Assembly: GCF_003113895.1 (NCBI RefSeq)
Contig: NZ_BDUD01000001.1
Span: 5,001,315-5,065,314, forward strand
From: Nostoc commune NIES-4072
Lineage (GTDB): Bacteria; Cyanobacteriota; Cyanobacteriia; Cyanobacteriales; Nostocaceae
Length of the DNA stretch: 64,000 nt
Reading direction: 5' to 3'
A program made the translations under genes and the position numbers. The notes beneath the pieces are model-generated. The model did no database searches and was not told where the DNA came from. It saw only the letters and a list, made by a program, of their open reading frames with translations. Of the stretch, positions 39,625-47,690 are shown piece after piece (positions within the stretch are counted from its first letter, which is position 1; each line of letters starts with the position of its first letter).

Positions 39625-39714
39625 TAGGACTTACGCAAAACTTACTCGCTCTGAGGCAATTCTTGAATTGTCCCTACCTGAAAAAAGGTTTCGGCTATTG
39701 TTTGCGTAAGTTTT
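39625..39714. mobile_element. MITE-like element, family 2, worn copy
   Basis: It starts TAGGACTTACGCA and ends TGCGTAAGTTTTGA, so the right end has diverged from the perfect inverted repeat seen at 3402-3494. Its length of about 90 bp is similar. It ends about 35 bp before the GH1/RmlD start and may lie in that gene's promoter region. Confidence 0.6.
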
Positions 39715-39748
39715 GATAAAAGTAATAAAAACTTTGGTTGTGTAAATT

Positions 39749-42019
39749 ATGACTTTTGTCTTTAACTCAAGCCAAGACGTGATAAATAACGTTTTGAGAG
39801 AGAATAATTCACAACTCCCCTTGGAAGTGTGGGCTGGTGTAGAGTGTACAGTTAATCGCGTGGGTGATGAGTATTTAGACCAGTTGGAACGCAACGGTCA
39901 TGCAACGCGCTTAAATGATTTATATTTGTTTGCAGAACTAGGGATAAAAGCTATCCGCTACCCTATATTGTGGGAGAAGATAGCACCTAATGGGCTAGAA
40001 AATGCCGATTGGTCTTGGGCTGATGAAAGACTGGGGCGCTTACGCGAACTCGGCATCTATCCGATTGTGGGATTAGTGCATCATGGTAGTGGCCCACGAG
40101 ATACGAGTTTGGTAGACCCAGAATTTCCAGAGAAACTAGCAGTGTTTGCCCGTGCAGTTGCCGATCGCTATCCTTGGGTTAAATATTACACGCCTGTAAA
40201 CGAGCCACTGACAACGGCGCGATTCAGTGGAATGTATGGTCACTGGTATCCTCACGGACGGGATGATTTAACTTTCGCCCGTGCTTTGTTAGGAGAGTGT
40301 CGCGCAGTAGCCTTAGCAATGAAGGCAATCCGAGAAGTCAACCCTAGCGCTCAACTAGTGCAAACCGAGGATTTAGGTAAGACTTACAGCACACCTAAAC
40401 TAAAATATCAAGCAGAATTTGAGAACGATCGCCGTTGGTTGAGTCTTGATTTATTGTGCGGTCGAATTAACCCAACTCATTCAATGTGGGGTTACTTAAA
40501 GAAGTGTGGTATCAGTGAGGCTGAACTTGAGACATTTTTGCAAAATACCTGTCCTCCTGACATCATTGGGATTAACCATTATTTAACCAGCGAACGCTTT
40601 TTGGATGAGCATACAGAAAATTATCCAGCTTGGACGCACGGCGGTAATGGGCATGATAAGTATGCGGATGTAGAGGCGGTGCGAGTTTGTGCTGAGGGAT
40701 TGGCAGGCCCACGCACATTGTTACTAGAGGCATGGGAACGCTATCATCTGCCCCTTGCTGTTACCGAAGCTCATATTAGCTGCACCCGTGAGGAGCAGCT
40801 ACGCTGGCTTTATGAGGTGTGGAATGCGGCGAAGGAATTACAATCTGAGGGTGTGGATATCCGCGCTGTAACTGTTTGGGCGCTCCTTGGCAGCTACGAT
40901 TGGAATAGTTTAGTTACAAAAGCTAACGGCTACTACGAGCCAGGCGTATTTGATTTGCGTTCGCGCAGCGTCTCAAGAGGAGAATTGCCACATCCTCGAC
41001 CGACAGCGATCGCCAAAATGGTGCAGGATCTAGCAAATGGACATCAACTAAATCATCCGCTACTTGAAACCCCTGGCTGGTGGCATCGACAACAGCGCCT
41101 ATTATACCCAACAGTCAGTTGTGGTACAAAAAATCCCACAATCTCGAATAATCCAAAATCCAAAATCCAAAATCCAAAATTGATACGTCCCTTGGCGATC
41201 GTCGGTGCCAGAGGAACTCTCGGAAAGGCTTTTGCTCGGTTGTGCGAAGTGCGCGGAATTTCTTATCAGCTGCTGACGCGCCAAGAAATGGATATTACCG
41301 ATCCTGCCTCTGTGGATGCGGCGCTTACTCAGTTGAAGCCGTGGGCGGTTGTGAACGCTGCCGGATACGTGCGGGTAGACGATGCCGAACATGAACCCCA
41401 TGTTTGCTTACAGGTGAATGCCGAAGGCCCAGCGATTCTAGCTGCTGCTTGCGCTGAACATAACATACCGCTATTAACTTTCTCCTCAGATTTAGTATTT
41501 GATGGTGCTGTATCTAATCCTTATGTCGAAACTGATACCGTTGCCCCTCTTAATGTATATGGGTGTAGCAAAGTTTTGGCAGAAAAGCTGGTATTGCAGG
41601 CTTATCCTGCATCGTTGGTGATTCGCACCAGTGCATTTTTTGGCCCGTGGGATGAGTATAATTTTGTCACGATCGCTCTGCGTCAGCTTAGTGCTGGTAA
41701 TAATTTCGTTGCCGCAGAGGATGGAATTGTTTCACCTACTTATGTACCAGATTTAGTTCATGCCAGCCTAGATTTATTAATTGACGGCGAGTCTGGGCTG
41801 TGGCATTTGGCGAATAAGAGTGCGATCGCTTGGGCTGATTTCGCGCGGTTAGCGGCTAAACAAGCTGGAGTCAGTGTTACTAATCTAATTTCTGTGCCTA
41901 CAGAACAACTAGGTTTAACTGCTCCTCGCCCAACTTACAGCGTTCTTGGTAGCAGCCGAGGTGAATTTATGCCATCACTTGACAATGCAATTTCTCGCTA
42001 CTTGGAAGAAAGAACCTAG
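39749..42019 (+). CDS. Fusion of a GH1-type glycosidase and an RmlD-type sugar-nucleotide reductase
   Basis: 756 aa. Residues about 25-440 form a GH1-like barrel: acid/base in TPVNEPLTTARFSG (about 150) and nucleophile in LAVTEAHIS (about 338), where the usual ENG is replaced. Residues about 478-755 are an RmlD/extended SDR enzyme: nucleotide-binding IVGARGTLGKAFARL, VNAAGYVRVDDAE, FSSDLVFDG and the YGCSK catalytic Tyr/Lys. RmlD-type enzymes reduce dTDP-4-keto-sugars. The linker (about 460-478) is encoded by four heptamer repeats, and the end of the GH1 part has a SRSVSRGEL peptide that also looks repeat-derived. It follows the glycosyltransferase/Glf gene and probably belongs to the same sugar pathway. 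Confidence 0.88.
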   Translation: MTFVFNSSQDVINNVLRENNSQLPLEVWAGVECTVNRVGDEYLDQLERNGHATRLNDLYLFAELGIKAIRYPILWEKIAPNGLENADWSWADERLGRLRELGIYPIVGLVHHGSGPRDTSLVDPEFPEKLAVFARAVADRYPWVKYYTPVNEPLTTARFSGMYGHWYPHGRDDLTFARALLGECRAVALAMKAIREVNPSAQLVQTEDLGKTYSTPKLKYQAEFENDRRWLSLDLLCGRINPTHSMWGYLKKCGISEAELETFLQNTCPPDIIGINHYLTSERFLDEHTENYPAWTHGGNGHDKYADVEAVRVCAEGLAGPRTLLLEAWERYHLPLAVTEAHISCTREEQLRWLYEVWNAAKELQSEGVDIRAVTVWALLGSYDWNSLVTKANGYYEPGVFDLRSRSVSRGELPHPRPTAIAKMVQDLANGHQLNHPLLETPGWWHRQQRLLYPTVSCGTKNPTISNNPKSKIQNPKLIRPLAIVGARGTLGKAFARLCEVRGISYQLLTRQEMDITDPASVDAALTQLKPWAVVNAAGYVRVDDAEHEPHVCLQVNAEGPAILAAACAEHNIPLLTFSSDLVFDGAVSNPYVETDTVAPLNVYGCSKVLAEKLVLQAYPASLVIRTSAFFGPWDEYNFVTIALRQLSAGNNFVAAEDGIVSPTYVPDLVHASLDLLIDGESGLWHLANKSAIAWADFARLAAKQAGVSVTNLISVPTEQLGLTAPRPTYSVLGSSRGEFMPSLDNAISRYLEERT
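41150..41177. repeat. Heptamer tandem repeat (AATCCAA x4) in coding sequence
   Basis: Four exact AATCCAA units code for the KSKIQNPK-type linker between the GH1 and RmlD domains. The same heptamer type is usually intergenic in Nostocales. Its place at the domain boundary suggests that two neighbouring genes were joined across a repeat-bearing spacer. Confidence 0.85.
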
Positions 42020-42123
42020 TGGTTCATGTCATTAATGGTTTGTAGTAAGCACTAAGGTTTCCCACAAGGATACATTTTTAAATTAAAGAATGGCTCAAAA
42101 CAAGCAACAGTTAGTATTAGTTA

Positions 42124-43080
42124 ATGACTGTAATCGAATTTCAAAATTTACCTAATGCACAGCAGTCCCAAAAAAGTACACTGCCCCATTTAGGGCTAGT
42201 TTGCATCACCTCTGACAAACAAGTGCGCTTTCGGACAATGACACGCACCCGATACTTAAAACTTTCCCTTAGCGATCGCAAAATTGCCCTAAGTGAACTG
42301 TATCGGCATAACTTACAGCGCTTGCATGACGCTCTCTCCTTTTGTGAGCAGAATCAAATTCAGCTTTACCGGATGTCTTCTGCTTTATTTCCTCTAAGTG
42401 ATTTAGAGGATGAAATCGGCGCAAATATATTAGAAACAATGAGCGCTGATTTAGCAACAATCGGTCAACGAGCAAATGCATTGAGCATAAGAATGGTGTT
42501 GCATCCAGATCAATATGTAGTGCTGAGTTCTGATTCTCCCGAAGTGGTACAAGCAAGTATCAATAATCTAGCAGGACATGCACGGATATTTGACTTACTA
42601 GGCTTACCGCGATCGCCTTGGTCATTGATGAATATTCATGGTGGCAAATCTCAACGTCCTGAACAACTAGTAAAAGTAATTTCTGAGCTACCAGAAAACA
42701 TCAAAAGCCGCTTGACGCTAGAAAACGATGAATACGCCTATAGTGCAGATGAGATTTTAGCAGTATGTCAGCAAGCTAGCGTACCAATGGTATTTGATGC
42801 CCATCACCATATTTGCCACGAAAATTTGGATAGCTACGATCATCCCAGTGTAGCATCCATGTTTTACGCAGCACGAGAAACTTGGACAAATCCAGATTGG
42901 CAGTTAGTCCATATTTCTAATGGTGAGCAAGCTTTCAATGACAGAAAACACAGCGACTTGATTACCGATATGCCTAACGTTTACCATCAAGCACCGTGGA
43001 TCGAAGTCGAAGCCAAACGAAAAGAAGAAGCGATCGCACATTTGCGCTCTTGGTGGCTAATGAAAAATAATTGTACCTAA
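42124..43080 (+). CDS. uvsE: UV DNA damage endonuclease UvsE
   Basis: Nicks DNA 5' to UV photoproducts in a repair route independent of UvrABC. The 318-aa TIM-barrel protein shows the family blocks HLGLVCITSDKQVRFRTMT (about 21-39), YRMSSALFPLSDLED (about 82), RMVLHPDQYVVLSS (about 121), the metal-site NIHGGKSQRPEQLV (about 168) and LENDEYAYSADE...VPMVFDAHHHICH (about 198-235), with the expected His, Glu and Asp ligands. It stands alone after the GH1/RmlD gene. Confidence 0.92.
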   Translation: MTVIEFQNLPNAQQSQKSTLPHLGLVCITSDKQVRFRTMTRTRYLKLSLSDRKIALSELYRHNLQRLHDALSFCEQNQIQLYRMSSALFPLSDLEDEIGANILETMSADLATIGQRANALSIRMVLHPDQYVVLSSDSPEVVQASINNLAGHARIFDLLGLPRSPWSLMNIHGGKSQRPEQLVKVISELPENIKSRLTLENDEYAYSADEILAVCQQASVPMVFDAHHHICHENLDSYDHPSVASMFYAARETWTNPDWQLVHISNGEQAFNDRKHSDLITDMPNVYHQAPWIEVEAKRKEEAIAHLRSWWLMKNNCT

Positions 43081-43312
43081 ATACTTTTTCAAGCTAGTAA
43101 TGAAAAGTTTGTAGTAAGCACTTTAGTGCTTAGAAGATTAGAACTAAAGTCCTTACTATGAACTTAATTACTCATCAATTTCTCTTCTTTGCTTCTTCCT
43201 TTGCGTCTTTCTCCCAAGGGGAGACGCTAACGCGTAGCTTGCTTCTCCGTAGGAGTATGTGGTTCGTTCCTTTACTCTTCAAGCTTCCCTTGACAGACTA
43301 CTACTCACCCTT

Positions 43313-44608
43313 TCATTCGGTAACTTCTCTTTGAGACTTCAATTGAGCTGCAATTAGGGGAACTTTGGGCGCAAGAAAAAACCCAATTAAGCTGGCAAAA
43401 AGAATTGGCGTAAAAGGACTTAAATTAGCCAATTTTGACAGTAGCAAAGTCGTACTTATAGGTGTACGCGTTACAGCTGCATTAATAGCCGCCATTGTAC
43501 AAATCATCGCAAGGCCCGGATTAAGCCCCGGAATTAAAACTGCTACAGCTTTACCAATACAAGCACCAGTGAAAAACAAAGGGATGATGAATCCACCGCG
43601 CCACCCACCTGTTACCGTAATGCTAATGGCAGCCATTTTACCAAGAGCAAGAGTTAAGAGAAAAACAGCAGTAAAGTTAGTAGCGAGGACTGATTCTAAC
43701 TCTTCATGTCCAAAATAACGGGTTAGGGGTAATAAAACTGCTAAAGTGCCAAGCCCCAACCCTGCTAGTGTTGTGCGTACATAAATGGGGCCAGGAATTC
43801 GAGCAAGCAAGTAATCGCAGCCTCGAAAAATGCCCATAAAAATCCATCCCGCCACCGCCCCGATGATGCCGAACATAATAGCGATCGCAAAATCATCAAT
43901 CTTGTCTAGGTGGTACTGGGGAAAATGCCAAGTCGGCGCAATTCCTAAATGTGTAATTGCTGCAAATACTAAATAACTAGCGCAACTCGAAACAATGGCT
44001 GGCATCAAGGCTTCGTAATATTCCACAATATGCTGATGGTGTAAAATCTCCAGGGCAAACATTGCACCGCCAAGAGGTGCGCCAAATAAGGCAGTGAAAC
44101 CAGCCGCCATCGCTGCTAAACTTATGGTTCTGAGGTCTTCACCCTGGAGTTTTAGGCGATCGGCAACCCAAGTACCAAAAGAACCTGTTACTTGTACCAG
44201 TGGTGCTTCAGGGCCAGCACTACCGCCTGCCGATATGCTGATTAGAGAAGCAAGAATCATTGAGGGATTCTTACCAGCATCTAGGCGTCCGCCACGAAAA
44301 TGGATATTATCAACAATCACAGCGATTTCACCGGGATTTCCTAAAAAATGAATCACCAGCCCAACAACTAAACCGGCTAGTGGCATCACTATGAGGAGGC
44401 TAAAACCTTCAACTTTTTGCAACTGGTGAGTTAAAAGTTCTAAAACATTCCAGTACAAGGCAGCAAATAGACCACCAGCAATACCTACAACTACCCAGCA
44501 GATCACCCACTGCGAAATCATTAAGGGATTACGTTTTACCAGTCCAAAAAGTTGAGCAAATGTCCAGCGTTGAGTTTGATTGGTAGCGGGAGGCTTTTTT
44601 GGTAACAC
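43313..44608 (-). CDS. CLC family chloride channel/transporter
   Basis: 431 aa with about 10-11 membrane helices. The CLC filter motifs are SAGGSAGPEAPLVQ (about 127-140, with the likely gating Glu in GPEAP), GWRGGFIIPLFFTG (about 338) and a late AAINAAVTRTPIS (about 385). No CBS domains are present. It probably moves chloride or fluoride; family members exchange the anion for protons. It is transcribed towards uvsE. A GTAGTAAGCACT dispersed repeat and a GGAGACGCTAACGCG repeat lie in the 230-bp gap after its stop. Confidence 0.9.
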   Translation of the reverse strand: MLPKKPPATNQTQRWTFAQLFGLVKRNPLMISQWVICWVVVGIAGGLFAALYWNVLELLTHQLQKVEGFSLLIVMPLAGLVVGLVIHFLGNPGEIAVIVDNIHFRGGRLDAGKNPSMILASLISISAGGSAGPEAPLVQVTGSFGTWVADRLKLQGEDLRTISLAAMAAGFTALFGAPLGGAMFALEILHHQHIVEYYEALMPAIVSSCASYLVFAAITHLGIAPTWHFPQYHLDKIDDFAIAIMFGIIGAVAGWIFMGIFRGCDYLLARIPGPIYVRTTLAGLGLGTLAVLLPLTRYFGHEELESVLATNFTAVFLLTLALGKMAAISITVTGGWRGGFIIPLFFTGACIGKAVAVLIPGLNPGLAMICTMAAINAAVTRTPISTTLLLSKLANLSPFTPILFASLIGFFLAPKVPLIAAQLKSQREVTE

Positions 44609-44822
44609 TGCTTATTTCCTATTTGTGAAATGGAGAATACAGAATATTTACGTTTTTTATAGTAAGGGCTATTTAATCATCTTTGGTCTACAAGGGGCCA
44701 TGTCTCCGACAGGCTATGCCTACGCTTTTTTTACTTATTGCTGTGTGAAATTAAGTCTCCAGATAGTGTGAAGCTGACTAAAAAAGAACTTAAGCTTGGC
44801 GTATAAGTTTGGGGAAATAGTG

Positions 44823-45020
44823 ATGAATAAGGAAACAGTTCCTAGTCAAGCTGAAAAGTCTAGTCCAGAAGGCGATCCATCGCAACTAGATCCAGAGGTA
44901 CTGGACAAAATCAAACACCCTGCGAGAATAGATGATGTTATTCGGGAGCAATCACCAGAAGAACGTAAAAATAACCCAGCTTTAGTACCAGAAATGATCG
45001 ATGATCCAACTGATGATTAA
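44823..45020 (+). CDS. Small acidic hypothetical protein
   Basis: 65 aa starting at the ATG with GGGGAAAT ahead of it (the frame is open to a TTG at 44796). It is rich in Asp, Glu and Pro, with no membrane segment: EVLDKIKHPARIDDVIREQS in the middle and PEMIDDPTDD at the end. I do not recognise a named family. It is followed by a strong hairpin, which supports a real transcription unit. Confidence 0.6.
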   Translation: MNKETVPSQAEKSSPEGDPSQLDPEVLDKIKHPARIDDVIREQSPEERKNNPALVPEMIDDPTDD

Positions 45021-45053
45021 TTGGGTTTGTAAAAGAGTAATCGAAATGCTCTA

Positions 45054-45096
45054 ATTCCCGACTTCTTAGCGAAGACTTCTTAGCGAAGTCGGGAAT
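45054..45096. terminator. Hairpin after the small acidic gene
   Basis: ATTCCCGACTTC pairs exactly with GAAGTCGGGAAT over 12 bp around a loop containing a direct repeat of ACTTCTTAGCGAAG. A short CTTGTTA follows. It can act as a terminator for the gene ending at 45020. The right arm with its flank recurs near 24165, so it may also be a dispersed repeat. Confidence 0.5.
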
Positions 45097-45160
45097 CTTG
45101 TTACTCATAATTAAGTAGAGCGATCTATATAGCTTGCTAATGGCTTATCTGCCTGAATAA

Positions 45161-45524
45161 TAGACCTCTTGCAAAAAAAATTTTGTGGTACGCTAGAGGG
45201 TTAAACAAATTGTTAAAAAGTTAACAAGCATTTTGAATATCATAGTTATAAACGCCAGCAATTAAGTGACAACGCTTTTGCATTGCTTTTTCTGCGATCG
45301 CGCTATCGCTGGCTGAAAATCAGAAAAATTTTTAATCTACGGTTGACGTGTTCCACAGCAACTCGGCGACGAGCTAAACCACGATTAGACTGCTTATCTT
45401 CCTTGCTTAACTTACCTTTTCTCGGCTTCTTTCTTGGTATACGGCTATTGGCATGAAATTTAGCAATTCCTTGGTAGCCGCTATCTTCTAAACTTTCGGT
45501 ATCAGGATGAAAACGAACTTTGGG
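45161..45524 (-). mobile_element. IS5-type transposase remnant with one element end
   Basis: Read on the minus strand from about 45520: DTESLEDSGYQGIAKFHAN, then KLSKEDKQSNRGLARRRVAV and EHVNRRLKIF, the C-terminal DDE region (final Glu in VEH) of IS5-group transposases. After a stop and frame changes, HLIAGVYNYD follows, the family's usual ending. The element end TGCAAGAGGTCTA is at 45161-45173. The 5' two thirds of the transposase are missing; the break point touches the broken GNAT gene. Confidence 0.8.
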
Positions 45525-45527
45525 GGT

Positions 45528-45985
45528 TTAAGTCCCTACAGGTATAAAACCTATAGCCTCATGCACAGCGACACTTGCGGGATTAGGTAAAGCGATGCCT
45601 ACGGCGGGCTAGGCCAACGCAGCAAAAACGTTATAAAATCCTTGGAGTTGCAGCAACCCAAAAAGGGAAGTGTACAAAGCTTTGGCAACCCCTTTTCTGC
45701 GATGTTCAACATTTACGTACACGGATGATTCTACAGACCATTGGTAAGCGGCACGAGTCCGGTAGGGAGTAGCATAGGCATAACCAAGAATCTCACCATT
45801 AATTTCACAGACTAGCCAAGGCATCTGCTGTTGATAATTCTGGATGCGCTCCTCAAATTCCGCTTTACTGGGAGGCTGTATCTCAAAGGAAATTGAAGTT
45901 TCTCGCACAACTGGCGCATAAATTGGGTTCTTGGCAACTTTTGCAATGCATCGCTTTCATTAGCTAGTCTGATTGTAGGCTTCAC
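45528..45985 (-). pseudogene. Broken GNAT N-acetyltransferase (phosphinothricin acetyltransferase-like)
   Basis: A GTG at 45985 with AAGGGATG ahead of it starts TIRLANESDA. A frame change near CAAAAG is needed to enter YAPVVRETSISFE and the core PWLVCEINGEILGYAYA, then SVYVNVEHRRKGVAKALYTS, the acetyl-CoA-binding loop. After FYNVFA a repeat unit (45592-45620) introduces TAG, and the same frame then resumes with GIALPNPASVAVHEAIGF and stops next to the IS5-type remnant, so the last part is lost. Three separate lesions make it a pseudogene. Confidence 0.8.
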
Positions 45986-46013
45986 AGCACATCCCTTTTG
46001 GGCTAAAAATTAA

Positions 46014-46373
46014 TCAAGCAAACTCAACATACTCAATAATGGTTCCATCAGGATGCATCGCTCGCATATTAGCTCCAGTGGGAACTTTGTTAGGTTCCGT
46101 CAGAATCACTGCACCCTGCTGAATAAGTGCTTCTCGAAAATCATTGAGTGAGTCAACGAGAAATGTTGCATGTGTACTCTTGAATGAAGAGAGTGCTTCT
46201 GCTGAACCAGCAATTAAAAGAATAGAACCCACACCTGCGAGTTCCAACTCAGCTTCGGAATATTGAAACCACAACCAACATTTTTCTGTAAAGAGGTTTT
46301 CATAGAAAGCGATCGCCTCATCCAAATCTACCGGATTAAGATAGACTCTGGTTAGTACTTTAAGAATTTGCAT
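46014..46373 (-). CDS. VOC (glyoxalase/bleomycin resistance) family protein
   Basis: About 119 aa from the ATG at 46373 (the frame is open to a TTG at 46397). It has the paired beta-alpha-beta-beta-beta pattern: VLTRVYLNPVDLDEAIAFYE (about 4-23) and FREALIQQGAVILTEP...AMHPDGTIIEYVEF (about 78-117), whose last Glu is a typical metal ligand. Substrate unknown. It is one of few intact genes in a decayed stretch. Confidence 0.75.
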   Translation of the reverse strand: MQILKVLTRVYLNPVDLDEAIAFYENLFTEKCWLWFQYSEAELELAGVGSILLIAGSAEALSSFKSTHATFLVDSLNDFREALIQQGAVILTEPNKVPTGANMRAMHPDGTIIEYVEFA

Positions 46374-46430
46374 TGCAAACTGTCTGTTAGGCAGCAAGTG
46401 GATTTTATTTTTTTACTTCAGCAACCATAG

Positions 46431-46751
46431 TTAACAAAGATTGATCAATAATTTATCTTCAATTTTAAAAAGGTCTTCAACTCTTTGTTCACCTAGCTCT
46501 AGATAACGTTGTTCGCTGTCAATTAAAATACATTTCATTTCTACTCCTTTAGTCCTATAAAAGTCATCTGTATAGCTATCACCAATATAGATACATGATG
46601 AAGCATCAGTATTTGGTACAACTTTGCATAAAACCGTGGCGAATTGAGCATTAAAACTGAAAGGCAAAGGTTGGCACACAGAGAAGTCGGAGTTAAGCAA
46701 AAACCGGAGTGGAGGTTTCCGCCAATCTGGATTTTTCAAAAGAGGCTTCAT
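46431..46751 (-). pseudogene. HAD-like hydrolase, C-terminal fragment with unrelated N-terminus
   Basis: The last 60 residues, from SSCIYIGDSYTDDFYRTKG (the HAD motif IV acidic pair) to KCILIDSEQRYLELGEQRV, match the C-terminal third of HAD hydrolases. The first 45 residues (KPLLKNPDWRKPPLRFLLN...) do not look like a HAD core: they lack the DxD motif I and resemble translated intergenic sequence. An ATG exists at 46751, but the protein would lack the nucleophile, so it is most likely a truncated gene. Confidence 0.6.
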
Positions 46752-46994
46752 TAGGGACTTCCAAATAAAGGTAAGTTTCCTCTGGGTTTAGGGAGGATCA
46801 AACTTTAAGCCAAGCGTATTAAGATAAGCTAAGGGCAAGATGCCCATCCCACAATAGTTTTACTTCCAGGTAATATGCAAGGTTATTTGTCCAACAGCTT
46901 ATGAACTTATCCTGTGGTTGCCGCTACGCAAACAGTAAGAACGCATCTTTATCATAAAGTCCTGACGATACTGAACCAGTAGCGTATAATATGT

Positions 46995-47309
46995 ATTCAA
47001 ATATTTGCTCAAGCCGGAGGTATTCCTTTGGTTTATGTTGCCTACGATCCTTGGAGTCCCAAGGCCGAAGCTATTCTAGTGCCCAAGGATTCACCTATTA
47101 AAAGTGTGGCTGAACTTAAGGGTAAAAAAGTGGCTTTTGCCAAAGGTTCTAATGCTAACTATCTATTAGTAAAAGCGTTGGAAAAGGCAGGGGTACAGTA
47201 CAGTGACATTCAACCAATAACTCTCACTCCCGCCGATGCTCGTGCTGCATTTGAGCAAAAAAACGTTGATGCTTGGGCAATTTGGGACCCGTACTTGCAC
47301 CAATTGTAG
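46995..47309 (+). pseudogene. Fragment of a sulfonate/taurine ABC transporter binding protein (SsuA-like)
   Basis: The frame reads IFAQAGGIPLVYVAYDPWSP, then VPKDSPIKSVAELKGKKVAF, KGSNANYLLVKALEKAG and PADARAAFEQKNVDAWAIWD, a middle portion of SsuA/TauA-type proteins. The N-terminal signal peptide and first lobe are missing, there is no good start, and the match stops near 47295, where phosphatase sequence begins in another frame. Confidence 0.8.
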
Positions 47310-47647
47310 ATTTCCATCTATGTGATTTAGAAACCCTCACACAGAAAATACTTCCTTTTTTAATAGAAGCAGATAAAGAAAATGAGAAAGTCGTTGTCCA
47401 TTGCTCTGGTGGAATTGGACGTACTGGACATGTGTTAGCCGCATGGCTAGTTAGTGTCCGAGGATTATCAAATCAAGCTGCAATAAATGCTGTCAAAAAA
47501 ACAGGTAGAAATCCTTATGAAGCTGCGTTAGCGAAGCTTACCGAAGGTATCGCTGCTGTTTTTAGAGGTAAAAATCCCTTGACAGTTATAAAAGAGCTTA
47601 ACGCACTTCTGAATGATTGTCGTCTCGCAGTAAATACAACATTTTGA
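47294..47647 (+). pseudogene. Dual-specificity phosphatase-like gene, 5' truncated
   Basis: From LAPIVDFHLCDLETL onward this matches cyanobacterial dual-specificity phosphatases, including the P-loop VVHCSGGIGRTGHVLAAWLV (catalytic Cys and Arg present). The C-terminal end looks complete (NALLNDCR...). About 70 N-terminal residues, including the general-acid region, have been replaced by the SsuA fragment in a different frame. A nine-codon LAKLTEGIA insertion (about 47525-47551) comes from a dispersed repeat. A TTG at 47273 could start it, but expression is doubtful. Confidence 0.75.
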
Positions 47648-47690
47648 TGCTATCATCCTGTTTAATCAGTCTATTGATGAGGTAAATCCT

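Larger units (their letters stand above)
39008..39748. other. 741-bp gap filled with repeats
   Basis: No gene is supported. The gap contains a worn palindromic repeat (39064-39083), a 21-bp minisatellite (39190-39354), a short family 1 element (39480-39579) and a family 2 element (39625-39714), one after another. The frames open across the minisatellite arise because the unit length is divisible by three. Confidence 0.6.
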
